This document shows, piece after piece, positions 9,212 to 17,703 of a stretch of DNA of 64,000 bases. Every line of letters starts with the position of its first letter. Within the stretch, counting starts at the first letter, position 1. The notes under the pieces are model-generated. The model was not told the origin of the DNA. It ran no database searches and was given only the letters and a program-made list of their open reading frames with translations. A program made the translations under genes and the position numbers. This stretch comes from Mucilaginibacter sp. (lineage in GTDB: Bacteria > Bacteroidota > Bacteroidia > Sphingobacteriales > Sphingobacteriaceae), in NCBI RefSeq assembly GCF_028288225.1, contig NZ_JAQBOC010000017.1:186001-250000 (forward strand), given 5' to 3'.

Positions 9212-9229
9212 TTAAAATCACTTTAAATC

Positions 9230-10087
9230 ATGAATACTGAAAAAACCATCAACCCTCCTTCCGGTTACATTGCTTTCATTTTATTCCTGATACTGCTTGC
9301 CGCAGTGATCATTTCATTTGTGTTTCAGGCTATTGTAGCTGGTATTATTATTGTTGTTGCAGATTTTATTTTTGTTTTACCGGGACTTGTTATTGTTAAC
9401 CCCAATGAATCAAAAGTTCTCACACTTTTTGGCAAGTATGTGGGCACCGTTAAAAAGGACGGCTTTTTTTGGGTAAACCCATTTACAATAAAAAAGAAGG
9501 TTTCATTAAAAGCATTCAACCTGAACGGGCAGCAGCTTAAAGTAAATGACAGCATTGGTAACCCGATTGAAATTGCGGCAGTAATTGTTTGGCAAATAAA
9601 AGATACGGCAAACGCCATTTTCGCAGTTGAAAATTACCTGCAATATGTAAATATACAAAGTGAGGCGGCTGTAAGGCACCTGGCTAATTCTTTCCCTTAT
9701 GATAATTTTGAAGACGAGTCGGCACACATTAGTTTAAGAGGTGGTGCTGAGCAGGTAAGCCTTTTATTGGAAAAAGAGTTAAATGAACGTCTTGATCGTG
9801 CTGGTATTGAAGTATTAGAGGCACGGATCTCCCATTTGGCTTATGCTCCTGAAATTGCGCACACCATGTTGCAGCGTCAGCAGGCCTCCGCCATTATCTC
9901 GGCCCGCAGGCTGATAGTTGAGGGTGCTGTAGGTATGGTTGAAATGGCATTAAGTAAGTTATCTGAAAAAAATATTGTTGAATTGGATGAAGAGCGTAAG
10001 GCTGCAATGGTGAGTAATCTGCTGGTTGTTTTATGCGGCGACAGGAGTGTGAACCCGGTTGTTAATACAGGCACTTTATACCATTAA
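9230..10087 (+). CDS. SPFH (band 7/stomatin-like) membrane protein
   Basis: The 285-residue protein has two closely spaced N-terminal hydrophobic segments (about residues 10-55) and then an SPFH domain ([30 protein letters not shown]; the [13 protein letters not shown] block). A C-terminal helical flotillin-like tail holds the typical [16 protein letters not shown] and QRQQASAII motif. SPFH proteins oligomerise on membranes as scaffolds for other membrane proteins. It is the first gene of a three-gene unit: a TM protein starts 4 bases after its stop codon, and a small ribbon-helix-helix protein follows. The inverted repeat at 9189-9211 suggests operon control. Confidence 0.9.
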   Translation: MNTEKTINPPSGYIAFILFLILLAAVIISFVFQAIVAGIIIVVADFIFVLPGLVIVNPNESKVLTLFGKYVGTVKKDGFFWVNPFTIKKKVSLKAFNLNGQQLKVNDSIGNPIEIAAVIVWQIKDTANAIFAVENYLQYVNIQSEAAVRHLANSFPYDNFEDESAHISLRGGAEQVSLLLEKELNERLDRAGIEVLEARISHLAYAPEIAHTMLQRQQASAIISARRLIVEGAVGMVEMALSKLSEKNIVELDEERKAAMVSNLLVVLCGDRSVNPVVNTGTLYH

Positions 10088-10091
10088 TAGC

Positions 10092-10601
10092 ATGTTTAAA
10101 GCACTCGACACAAAAAAGGTAAGTGAGTTCTTCATGATAAGGAAAGGCTGGTTTAGCCCCGAATATGAATTAACAGACAATGTTTACACCTATGGTAAAA
10201 TTACCTATCACCGGCTTTCAATGCATAAGGCAACCGTAGTTACAGCTACTGATACCTGGATGTTTAAACGTGAAGGTGTTTTTAGCAGGACATTGTTAAT
10301 CACCGACCAAGATAGTGTGACGGTGGGACGGGCAACACAGGAATTGTTTAGTCGACGAATAGTTTTCACATTGCAAACCGGGTTTAGTGCTGAGTTTTAC
10401 AGGCCATCAATTTGGTCGCGTGAATACATTTGGGAATCGGGCGATTATGGAAAAATAATGCATATTCACAGCAGTTTCTTTAGCTTAAAGGATACCATTT
10501 ATATTGATCAAAGTATGGTACCGGTAACATTAATTCCCTTATTGACCTTTTTGGGATCGTATTTAATTATTTTGAGAAGAAGAAGAAAAGCGGCACATTA
10601 A
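10092..10601 (+). CDS. Unrecognised membrane-anchored protein of the SPFH operon
   Basis: I chose the ATG at 10092, which directly follows the SPFH stop; an upstream in-frame start at 10059 would overlap the SPFH gene. The 169-residue product is rich in beta-prone stretches (KITYHRLSMHKATVV, VFSRTLLITDQDSVTVG, RIVFTLQTGFSAEF) and ends with one hydrophobic helix (LIPLLTFLGSYLIIL) and a basic tail RRRRKAAH, so it is probably tail-anchored with the beta domain in the cytoplasm. I do not recognise a family. Its tight packing between SPFH and a small DNA-binding protein says that the three work together. Confidence 0.75.
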   Translation: MFKALDTKKVSEFFMIRKGWFSPEYELTDNVYTYGKITYHRLSMHKATVVTATDTWMFKREGVFSRTLLITDQDSVTVGRATQELFSRRIVFTLQTGFSAEFYRPSIWSREYIWESGDYGKIMHIHSSFFSLKDTIYIDQSMVPVTLIPLLTFLGSYLIILRRRRKAAH

Positions 10602-10604
10602 TTT

Positions 10605-10775
10605 ATGGCTGAGAAGAAAGCATTTATATTACGCATTAATCCGGAAGTGCTTAAAGAGATTGAGCATTGGGCGGCAGATGAGTTCAGGAGCACTAATGGC
10701 CAGATAGAATACCTGTTGCAGCAAGCTTTGAATGAACGTAAAAAAAGCAGCAAAAAGAGGAAAATAGATCAATAA
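10605..10775 (+). CDS. Small Arc/MetJ-type ribbon-helix-helix protein
   Basis: The 56-residue protein starts 3 bases after the preceding stop codon. The core reads KKAFILRINPEVLKEIEHWA followed by DEFRSTNGQIEYLLQQAL: one beta strand then two helices, with the Arc-like STNGQIEYLL turn, and a very basic C-terminus (KKSSKKRKIDQ). Proteins of this family bind DNA as dimers through the paired strands and often repress their own operon. The candidate operator is the inverted repeat at 9189-9211. No toxin partner is visible, so a toxin-antitoxin role is less likely than regulation of the SPFH unit. Confidence 0.8.
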   Translation: MAEKKAFILRINPEVLKEIEHWAADEFRSTNGQIEYLLQQALNERKKSSKKRKIDQ

Positions 10776-10855
10776 TAAGTCCTGAGTCTGTAGTCCTGAG
10801 TCAAAAATAACGCAGACTTTTGACTCAAATACTATGCGTGCATACTAAAAATCAC

Positions 10856-10863
10856 TAGATTTG
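10856..10863 (+). promoter_or_regulatory. -7 box (TAGATTTG) of the thiolase gene
   Basis: Matches TAnnTTTG, 25 bases before the ATG at 10889. The stretch before it (10778-10828) holds the short repeat GTCCTGAGTC twice and its inverted form. Confidence 0.6.
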
Positions 10864-10888
10864 CAGCACCAATTTTAAAGATCATTTC

Positions 10889-12067
10889 ATGAAAGAAGTA
10901 GTAATAGTTTCAGCAACCCGTACTCCTATTGGCAGTTTTGGCGGCAGTTTGGCAAGCCTTTCGGCCACACAACTGGGTAGTATTGTTATTAAATCAGCTG
11001 TTGAAAAGGCAGGTTTAAAGTCTGAACAGATCCAGGAAGTTTATATGGGCAACGTATTATCTGCAAATCTTGGCCAGGCACCGGCAACGCAGGCTGCTAT
11101 ATTTGCAGGTCTGCCCTCTTTGCCTGCTACAACCATAAATAAAGTATGTGCTTCGGGTATGAAAGCTATTATGCTGGCTGCCCAAAGTATAGCATTGGGC
11201 CAAAATGAAATTGTTGTGGCCGGTGGTATGGAATGCATGAGCAATGTGCCTTACTATTTAGATAAGGCCAGGAATGGTTACAGGTTGGGCAACGGACAAA
11301 TTACTGACGGCCTTATAAAAGACGGCCTGTGGGATGTATATAATGATTACCATATGGGTGCTGCTGCTGAGCTATGTGCTGTTGAATGTAATATAAGCCG
11401 TGAAGAGCAGGATGCTTTTGCAATAGAATCATACAAAAGGTCACAAAAGTCACAAAGTGAAGGCAAGTTTGAACAAGAAATAACTCCCGTTGAACTAAAA
11501 GATAAAAAAGGCAGCGTTACTTTATTTGCTGAAGATGAAGAACCAAAGGCTGTAAAGTTTGATAAGATCCCTTCATTAAACCCTGTGTTTAAAAAAGAGG
11601 GAACAGTAACAGCTGCTAATGCATCTACCCTTAATGATGGCGCCGCTGCGGTTGTTTTAATGAGTAAGGATAAAGCTGATGAGCTGGGAATTAAACCATT
11701 GGCAAGAATAATTGCTTATGCGGATGCACAGCAGGCACCAGAGTGGTTTACAACATCTCCGTCAAAAGCTATCCCCCTGGCTTTACATCGCGCCGGACTT
11801 GTAGCTGATGAAATTGATTTTTTTGAAATAAATGAAGCGTTCTCTGTTGTATCAATAGCCAATAATCAGCTTTTAAAACTCAATCCGGAAAAGGTAAATG
11901 TTAACGGCGGTGCTGTTTCTCTTGGCCATCCGTTAGGCGCGTCTGGCGCCAGGATAATTGTAACCCTGGTGCACGTGTTGCAGCAAAATAATGGAAAATA
12001 TGGTGCTGCGGGAATTTGTAACGGAGGTGGAGGGGCCAGTGCAATGGTTTTAGAAAATTTTCGTTAA
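10889..12067 (+). CDS. Acetyl-CoA C-acetyltransferase (thiolase II)
   Basis: The 392-residue enzyme has all thiolase landmarks: the nucleophilic Cys near residue 88 in NKVCASGMKA, the GGMECMSNVPY block, the C-terminal GHPLGASGAR with catalytic His, and the second Cys in CNGGGGAS. It condenses two acetyl-CoA molecules to acetoacetyl-CoA or runs in the degradative direction. The ACP/KS-type alternative is excluded by these motifs. Length is standard. It has its own -7 box, and the following secreted protein starts 9 bases after its stop, so the two may share a transcript. Whether it serves fatty acid, ketone or amino acid metabolism cannot be told. Confidence 0.93.
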   Translation: MKEVVIVSATRTPIGSFGGSLASLSATQLGSIVIKSAVEKAGLKSEQIQEVYMGNVLSANLGQAPATQAAIFAGLPSLPATTINKVCASGMKAIMLAAQSIALGQNEIVVAGGMECMSNVPYYLDKARNGYRLGNGQITDGLIKDGLWDVYNDYHMGAAAELCAVECNISREEQDAFAIESYKRSQKSQSEGKFEQEITPVELKDKKGSVTLFAEDEEPKAVKFDKIPSLNPVFKKEGTVTAANASTLNDGAAAVVLMSKDKADELGIKPLARIIAYADAQQAPEWFTTSPSKAIPLALHRAGLVADEIDFFEINEAFSVVSIANNQLLKLNPEKVNVNGGAVSLGHPLGASGARIIVTLVHVLQQNNGKYGAAGICNGGGGASAMVLENFR

Positions 12068-12076
12068 TTAGGGGTG

Positions 12077-12991
12077 ATGAAATCTCTGTTAATTACCTGC
12101 TTCATACTGGCATTAACGCCACAATTTATTTTCGCCCAGCACTCAGACGAAAGCAAGCGCATTAAGCAACTGCATTTATATGAAGATACCCTGATTAATT
12201 TGGGCAAAAAGTTTGTTAATGACGAGAACGATCTTGAGCGAAAAAATGCAAACTATGCATTTATCAAAACGCTTGTTAACGCGTTGAAAATCCAGAATTC
12301 TTTCCTTTTTCCGTTTGACTCAGTAAAAAGTGTAAGCATAATAAACTCACCTGACAACCGCTTCCGGATCTTTAGCTGGCACGTAATCAATTCAGATGGC
12401 AGTTACCGGTTTTATGGTACTATACAGCTAAATACCGGTGGTAACTTAAAGATGTACCCATTAGAGGATTACTCGCCGCTTTTAAAAAACCCGGAAGACT
12501 CTGTTACTGACAACCGTAAATGGTATGGTGCGCAATATTATAAGATCGTACCTGTTTATAGTCCCAAACTTTATTATGTGTTAATAGGCTGGAAGGGTAA
12601 TACTGTGGAATCAACAAAAAAGGTAATAGATGTGTTATCTTTTAACGAAGGTAAACCTGAATTGGGAATGCATATTTTTGATGGCAATGGGAAAACCAAA
12701 GACCGGATAGTATTTGAATATACCCGCCAGGCATCAATGTTATTAAAATATATACCCGAGCAAAATCTGATCGTGTTTGACCACCTTGCCCCTCCCGACC
12801 CAAAGTTAAAGAACAAATATTCTACTTATGGCCCCGATTTGACCTATGATGGGTATAAATTAAAAAATGGCAGATGGATATACATTGAAAACCTGGACAT
12901 GAGAAATATACCCGAGAACCGTGACGAGGAATATGTTGACCCTAAAAAACAAGCCGCAATTGATAAAGCTGCTGCTAAAGGAAATCATTGA
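12077..12991 (+). CDS. Secreted protein of unknown function
   Basis: I prefer the ATG at 12077 over the GTG one codon earlier. The 304-residue product begins with a Sec signal peptide (MKSLLITCFILALTPQFIFAQ, cut likely after FAQ region), so it acts in the periplasm or outside. The rest is a globular domain with several Trp and Tyr motifs (FSWHVINSDGSYRFYGTIQL, YVLIGWKGN, FDHLAPPDPKLKNKY) that I remember only as an uncharacterised Bacteroidota family. The tail is charged and low-complexity (PKKQAAIDKAAAKGNH). It starts 9 bases after thiolase. No catalytic motif is evident. Confidence 0.75.
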   Translation: MKSLLITCFILALTPQFIFAQHSDESKRIKQLHLYEDTLINLGKKFVNDENDLERKNANYAFIKTLVNALKIQNSFLFPFDSVKSVSIINSPDNRFRIFSWHVINSDGSYRFYGTIQLNTGGNLKMYPLEDYSPLLKNPEDSVTDNRKWYGAQYYKIVPVYSPKLYYVLIGWKGNTVESTKKVIDVLSFNEGKPELGMHIFDGNGKTKDRIVFEYTRQASMLLKYIPEQNLIVFDHLAPPDPKLKNKYSTYGPDLTYDGYKLKNGRWIYIENLDMRNIPENRDEEYVDPKKQAAIDKAAAKGNH

Positions 12992-13012
12992 TGTTAGAGA
13001 TTAGAGACTGGA

Positions 13013-13062
13013 GATCAGAGATTAGTGTCTTTATTCAAAAAACTAACCTCTAATCTCTGATC
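13013..13062. terminator. Convergent hairpin between two genes
   Basis: Perfect 13-base arms GATCAGAGATTAG (13013-13025) and CTAATCTCTGATC (13050-13062) enclose a 24-base loop, with an extra partial copy at 12993-13006. The right arm is also the last codons (VIRD-stop) of the DUF1801 gene. It probably terminates both convergent genes. Confidence 0.6.
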
Positions 13063-13523
13063 ACTCCTCCTGGTCTTTTTCTGATCGGGGATACCGACTT
13101 AACTATAGTTTCGCCTTTTGTTATTTTTTTAACGGGCTTTTGCCTCGATATTGAATTCTCATAGGCAGATTCAAGCAGCTGCTTTATATACTCTTCCGGA
13201 AAATCTTCCTTGTCCCGCACCCTCAAATAACGGTATTGAGTTCCATTACCAATTAGTATTTTCTGTGGATCAGAAAAGTCTACACCCCGGTTAAACCCAA
13301 AGTTAACATGATCACTACATATGGCTATGCTGCAAAACACGTCACCAGCCTTATCCGTAGGCGACCAACCAAAAGCTACGGCGTTGTAATTATCATAAAT
13401 AAGCTCGTTAGTTTCTGGGTATAGGTCCCATACAAATTCCCTTAACCATAATGCGGCAGCCTTAACACTATCCGGGTAAGGAAGCATGAATTTAATGAGA
13501 TCGCTTACGGTTTCTTTTCCCAT
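13050..13523 (-). CDS. DUF1801 domain protein
   Basis: The 157-residue cytoplasmic protein fits the DUF1801 (YdhG-like) family: an N-terminal helical part (DLIKFMLPYPDSVKAAALWLREFVWDLYP) and the later VNFGFNRGVDFSDPQKILIGNG, RYLRV and EEYIKQLLESAY segments. The family has an iron-chaperone/frataxin-like fold, and its biochemical role is not established. The C-terminal 30 residues are basic (RQKPVKKITKG, PIRKRPGG) and run into the terminator repeat. It stands alone and converges on the secreted protein to its left. Confidence 0.85.
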   Translation of the reverse strand: MGKETVSDLIKFMLPYPDSVKAAALWLREFVWDLYPETNELIYDNYNAVAFGWSPTDKAGDVFCSIAICSDHVNFGFNRGVDFSDPQKILIGNGTQYRYLRVRDKEDFPEEYIKQLLESAYENSISRQKPVKKITKGETIVKSVSPIRKRPGGVIRD

Positions 13524-13886
13524 TTTACTAAGTTGAAAAAGCTAAATTAATAACACATCTTATTTATAAAGGTAAACGTATAAGTTATTGTGATTTTAGT
13601 TATTGCACCTATATCCCTCACCCGTACTGCTTTATTATAATATAAAAATACTATTTAATGGATAAAAATTACTTTTTAACAAACAACTTAAAATAAATTT
13701 ATGGTTCTATTACTGTTAACGTACCTGCTCAAAAAATTCGGGCACAAACTGAAGCTAAAAGCGCTATTACAAAAGCCACAATATTTAATGGCTTTGCAAC
13801 CGGTAAAAGTTCAAAGTGGATCTGTGGCGACATTGTTGCTAAAATAACGCGTAGCAGGTAAATTGTTAAATAATTACTTTTGATCT
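13524..13886. other. Intergenic stretch with a possible coding relic
   Basis: About 360 bp without a start-to-stop gene. At 13700-13861 a plus-strand frame without ATG reads GSITVNVPAQKIRAQTEAKS and ends TRSR-stop, and looks protein-like, perhaps a relic. The cupin promoter lies at its right end. Confidence 0.35.
13875..13882 (+). promoter_or_regulatory. -7 box (TACTTTTG) four bases before the cupin ATG
   Basis: Matches TAnnTTTG and ends exactly four bases before the start codon, which would put the transcription start at or next to the ATG (leaderless). No clear -33 element is seen. Confidence 0.5.
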
Positions 13887-14216
13887 ATGAGATCAACGGT
13901 TACTGATGCTTTACAGAAATTGGCCGGCAGTGATGGCGCTTTGTTCATTAAATTGATGGAGCACGGAAGTATGTCGGTTGAAATTTACCGTCCGGCAAAA
14001 ACAGACAGGCAAACCCCGCATTTGCAGGATGAGCTCTATGTTATCATCAGCGGAAAGGGTGAGTTTTTAAACGATGGCGAGCGATCTGCTTTTGGGCCTG
14101 GTGATGTATTATTTGTACCAGCCAGTGTTGAGCACCGCTTTGAAAATTTCACTGAAGATTTTGCAACATGGGTTATTTTTTATGGCCCAGATGGTGGAGA
14201 AAACACTAAGTTATAA
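13887..14216 (+). CDS. Single-domain cupin protein
   Basis: The 109-residue protein is one cupin barrel: cupin motif 1 is approximated by TPHLQDELYVIISGKGEFLNDG, with the first His of the usual HxH shown as PHLQDE, and motif 2 by FGPGDVLFVPASVEHRFEN, which keeps a His. One metal ligand of the standard set seems to be replaced, so metal binding is likely but not sure. Small cupins include isomerases, dioxygenases and sugar-binding or regulatory proteins, and the substrate cannot be named. It overlaps the convergent DinB gene by 11 bases at the 3' end. Confidence 0.85.
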   Translation: MRSTVTDALQKLAGSDGALFIKLMEHGSMSVEIYRPAKTDRQTPHLQDELYVIISGKGEFLNDGERSAFGPGDVLFVPASVEHRFENFTEDFATWVIFYGPDGGENTKL

Positions 14217-14745
14217 GCCTTGAATCCACATCATCGGCGTACTTATCAACCAATACTTTTACCGTAACCAACAGCTGTCCGGTATGCCGCATGGTATGTT
14301 CGGCTCCATGCACATATAAACCGATAACAGTTGATGGCAATTTTGACCAGCCTACTCCCCTGCTTTCTGTTAAGGTTAATTCGTCAGCATTTTTTAGCTG
14401 GCCGATGCAATTATCAACTTGTTTATCAAACATTTCAACTAAAGTACTTACACTATATTCTCCGCTTGGTGGCTTTCCCTCTGCTGCTAATACATCCAAT
14501 TGCTGCTTATCAAGCTGCTCGCCATTGGCGTAAGTAAAAAGCCTGTTGAGCACACCAGTAAGGTGCTGCAGGTGAAATCCCGGCGATGCAAGACTTGCAG
14601 GCTTTTCCCAGAGTAATGCTTCAGGAAAGTCCGTCATTAATTCAATGATCTCTTCACGCGCCTGTAATAAAGCATGGGCAACAGGCTGTAACAAGCCTGG
14701 CATATTATCCAATGGCCCCCGCAGCCACACTTCGGGTTTATTCAT
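14206..14745 (-). CDS. DinB family protein
   Basis: The 179-residue protein has the DinB four-helix layout. The metal-binding His are near FHLQHLTGVLNRLFTYANG (first pair region) and VHGAEHTMRHTGQLLVTVK (third). The family shares the DinB/YfiT-like fold of metal-dependent transferases such as bacillithiol or mycothiol S-transferases and is often stress-linked. The substrate here is unknown. The stop lies inside the 3' end of the convergent cupin gene. It starts 4 bases from the stop of the upstream GH26 gene's neighbourhood, but the two read in the same direction with GH26 downstream at 14750-15769 starting further right, so they may be co-transcribed. Confidence 0.85.
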   Translation of the reverse strand: MNKPEVWLRGPLDNMPGLLQPVAHALLQAREEIIELMTDFPEALLWEKPASLASPGFHLQHLTGVLNRLFTYANGEQLDKQQLDVLAAEGKPPSGEYSVSTLVEMFDKQVDNCIGQLKNADELTLTESRGVGWSKLPSTVIGLYVHGAEHTMRHTGQLLVTVKVLVDKYADDVDSRLIT

Positions 14746-14749
14746 ATTT

Positions 14750-15769
14750 TTATTTCATTGAATCAAGTTTCGATTTTACCTCGTCGTGGCTTAGCGTTTG
14801 GGGCAGATTGTATATTTCTTTAACACGATCGTGCGTATTATCTGTCCAAAGCCAGCTTGTCCAAACCATAAACCAGGTCCATTGTGACTGAGCTTTTAGT
14901 ATTTCTGCTTTTGGCAATTCGCCGGTTTCTGTTAGCGCAATTGGTTTTCCATTAGCTAATTTAAGCAAATCATTATAATCCTTTTGCTCATAATCAAAGT
15001 GGTATACATCGGCCCCTAAAATATCAACAAAGCTTGCACCCGGATAGTAATCTTTATAGTCATAAGCTTCATCATTAGGTATATCCCGCAGTCCATTTGC
15101 TCCCCATACCCATAATAAGTTATTTAAATGGAAATAATTTGTATACCTGTCATACATCATTTTCCATAATTTACTGATGCCGTTTTCACCCTTCCTGTTT
15201 CCCCACCAAAACCAAACGCCATTCATTTCGTGGTATGGCCGCCATAATACGGTTACACCTGCGTCCCTAAGCTGTTTCAAATAGCCTGCAATAACGTCTA
15301 TTTGGGCAAGCCACTTTTTGTTAAGATCGGTACCAGGCGTAACCAGTTCATTCCATTCGGCATCACTCATTTTGGCAATTACATTTTTAGAGAACTCATA
15401 TGGAGGACTATCCGTTGGTTTACCTTCATGCCACATAAGGGTGATTATATACCCTTCTTTTGACTTTTTTATAGCTTCCTCAACTATCTGCGGACCCAGA
15501 TCCTTATCACCCCAATTAATAAAATCGCAGCCCCAAACAGCAGGATATTTCCCGGTGATATTTTTGGCGCTGTCTGAAAATACATTCCTGTCACTGTTAT
15601 AGTTCTGCTGTCCGGATAAAATATTTTTGCCCTGTATATCATACAAAAACCTGAGGGTTTTCTTCACTCCTGCCGAGGCATTTTCATTTACAGGATTGTT
15701 TTTTTGAGCTTTTAGCTGGCAGATAGCAAATACGATTAAAATAATCAGGAAATATTTTTTCATTGGCAT
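14750..15769 (-). CDS. Secreted GH26 family beta-mannanase-like glycoside hydrolase
   Basis: The 339-residue protein has an N-terminal signal peptide (MKKYFLIILIVFAICQLKAQ) and a GH26 barrel. The acid/base Glu is in WRPYHEMNGVWFWWG and the nucleophile Glu in IALTETGELP; aromatic residues around GKPTDSPPYE and VWGANGLRD line the cleft. GH26 enzymes cut beta-1,4-mannan or related glucans outside the cytoplasm. No SusC/SusD genes adjoin it, so it is not in a visible polysaccharide utilisation locus. It ends 4 bases before the DinB start codon, which suggests one transcript. TAATTTTG at 15817-15810 is a possible -7 box. Confidence 0.9.
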   Translation of the reverse strand: MPMKKYFLIILIVFAICQLKAQKNNPVNENASAGVKKTLRFLYDIQGKNILSGQQNYNSDRNVFSDSAKNITGKYPAVWGCDFINWGDKDLGPQIVEEAIKKSKEGYIITLMWHEGKPTDSPPYEFSKNVIAKMSDAEWNELVTPGTDLNKKWLAQIDVIAGYLKQLRDAGVTVLWRPYHEMNGVWFWWGNRKGENGISKLWKMMYDRYTNYFHLNNLLWVWGANGLRDIPNDEAYDYKDYYPGASFVDILGADVYHFDYEQKDYNDLLKLANGKPIALTETGELPKAEILKAQSQWTWFMVWTSWLWTDNTHDRVKEIYNLPQTLSHDEVKSKLDSMK

Positions 15770-15864
15770 GCTATTGGTTATAAAGGTAAGGACCGACTTT
15801 TGTGTTTTTCAAAATTAATAAAAATCTAATATCAAGTTGTTCCCGCGAATTGCTAACAAAGCCT

Positions 15865-15872
15865 TATCTTTG
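15865..15872 (+). promoter_or_regulatory. -7 box (TATCTTTG) of the L,D-transpeptidase gene
   Basis: Matches TAnnTTTG, 14 bases before the ATG at 15887. The -33 element is not obvious. Confidence 0.55.
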
Positions 15873-15886
15873 AAACATTAATAGCT

Positions 15887-17449
15887 ATGATTAAATTTGC
15901 CCCGGTAAAAAAAATTGCCGTCCCCCTTTTAATACTTTCTGCCTTCATTATCACTTTTCAAAGCTGTAAAAAGAAGCGGAACGAAACTGCCACCTTTTTT
16001 TTTAAAAAGACCCACAACAAAATTTACCAGGATTATACGCCCGAAGATTTTTCGAAGGTTTTTAAAAGTGAATTTACAAGGGAGCGTTCAAATTTAAAGC
16101 ACGCTGATTTTATAGCAGATTATTACAGAAAAAACCATTACACACCGCAATTGGTGCTGGCTCACTTATTTAGTGGTGATTTGCAAACCATATCAGGTTA
16201 CTGTTCCAGAGCCGATGAGCATGGGCTTAATCCACAAATTTTCCATGCTGATAGATTAAGGACGCTGATATATGATTTTGCTATTAAAAAAAATACAAAG
16301 AGTTTAGATTCCGCCTATCGCCAAATTGCCAAAATTGAACTTGCTGCCGCCAATTCATTAATAAATTACTCCAATGCAATGCAGTATGGGGTAATAAACC
16401 CCAAAAGTATTTATCAGCGCTATTTTTTGGCAACCAAAAGGCCTGATAGCATGGGCATGGTGCGTATTTTTCACATCGGTAATATGCAGGCGTATCTGGA
16501 TAGTATTCAACCTAAAAGCCCGCAATACCTGGCCTTACAAAAGGCACTGAGAGAAAAATATGAAGATCCGGGCCGATCAGGCGAGGAAACCAAACGAATT
16601 TTATTGGTTAATCTGGAACGTTTAAGATGGCGGAATAAGCCTTCTGAAAACAAATATGTTATAGTAAATATCCCCGATTTTTTTCTGAATGTTATAGATA
16701 GCGGAAAATCGGTATTAAAAATGAAGGTTTGTGTTGGCCAGGGCCGCAATATGGACAACTCCAATACGCTTTTGGCCTACAATGATTCATGTAAAATTGA
16801 TAAGCCTAATGAGCATGAAACACCTTTGCTTAACAGTTTGATACATAGTGTTGATGTTAACCCTATTTGGAATATCCCCCGCAGTATTGCTAACAAAGAG
16901 ATTTTAGTTGAAGCGGCTAAGGATCGTTTTTATTTATCTAATAAAGACATTGATGTTTATGAAAACGATAAACTGGTTGAGGATCCGGAAGATATAGACT
17001 GGACAAAAATAACCAAAGAAAATTCGCCGTATGAGTTTAAACAAAACCCCGGTGCTGATAATTCTTTAGGTAAAATAAAATTTCTTTTCAAAAACAAAAG
17101 CAGCGTTTATTTGCATGATACACCCGCAAAATTGGCATTTTACAAAAAAATGAGGGCTGTGAGCCATGGCTGTGTGCGTTTGGGTGATCCGCAGGGGCTT
17201 GCCTTAAACTTGTTTGGCCCGGGAGATAAGTACGAGGAAATTGCCAAAGATATGGCGGAGGATAATCCTGGCCCTACCAGTATTTATCTGCCTAAAAAAG
17301 TTCCTGTATATATTACTTATGTTACTTGCTGGGCTGATGAAGATGGCAAATTACAGTTCAGAAATGATGTGTATGGGCACGATATTGTTTTATTTGATCA
17401 TTTGCAGAAGTTCATACGGCCGATTAATCAATTAGTAGCAAAAAATTAA
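15887..17449 (+). CDS. L,D-transpeptidase (YkuD domain), periplasmic
   Basis: The 520-residue protein starts with a hydrophobic export signal ending in a likely lipobox (FIITFQSCKKK), so it is probably a lipoprotein. About 250 residues of scaffold region follow (LVLAHLFSGDLQTISGYCSRA and so on), as in large Bacteroidota L,D-transpeptidases. The catalytic YkuD domain follows from about residue 250 (YVIVNIPDFFLNVIDSGKS) and ends with the active-site motif AVSHGCVRLGDP near residue 428. It should make 3-3 peptidoglycan cross-links or tether proteins to peptidoglycan. A second enzyme of the same superfamily is encoded convergently at 17704-18489. Confidence 0.9.
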   Translation: MIKFAPVKKIAVPLLILSAFIITFQSCKKKRNETATFFFKKTHNKIYQDYTPEDFSKVFKSEFTRERSNLKHADFIADYYRKNHYTPQLVLAHLFSGDLQTISGYCSRADEHGLNPQIFHADRLRTLIYDFAIKKNTKSLDSAYRQIAKIELAAANSLINYSNAMQYGVINPKSIYQRYFLATKRPDSMGMVRIFHIGNMQAYLDSIQPKSPQYLALQKALREKYEDPGRSGEETKRILLVNLERLRWRNKPSENKYVIVNIPDFFLNVIDSGKSVLKMKVCVGQGRNMDNSNTLLAYNDSCKIDKPNEHETPLLNSLIHSVDVNPIWNIPRSIANKEILVEAAKDRFYLSNKDIDVYENDKLVEDPEDIDWTKITKENSPYEFKQNPGADNSLGKIKFLFKNKSSVYLHDTPAKLAFYKKMRAVSHGCVRLGDPQGLALNLFGPGDKYEEIAKDMAEDNPGPTSIYLPKKVPVYITYVTCWADEDGKLQFRNDVYGHDIVLFDHLQKFIRPINQLVAKN

Positions 17450-17703
17450 ATCAACACGAATTGGACGAATTTATTCGAATTGCACAAATTTTCAACCTTG
17501 ATAAATCGATCAATTGGAGAAATGAAATAATTCGGGGAACTAGTGTTAAGTCAACAGTAATTAGTCGTAAGTCATAAGTAAATTTTATTCTTTTTTTGGC
17601 TTAGAACTAAAGACTTTTGGCTCAAGACTAAATGTCAATTCATATATGACACGACACTAGTATTCTATATCAAATTTGAAATAATTTGAGAGAACTAGTG
17701 TTT

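Noticed and set aside
9179-9230. Reading the SPFH inverted repeat as a terminator
   Set aside because: It lies just before a start codon, has AT-rich arms and lacks a T-run; an operator fits better.
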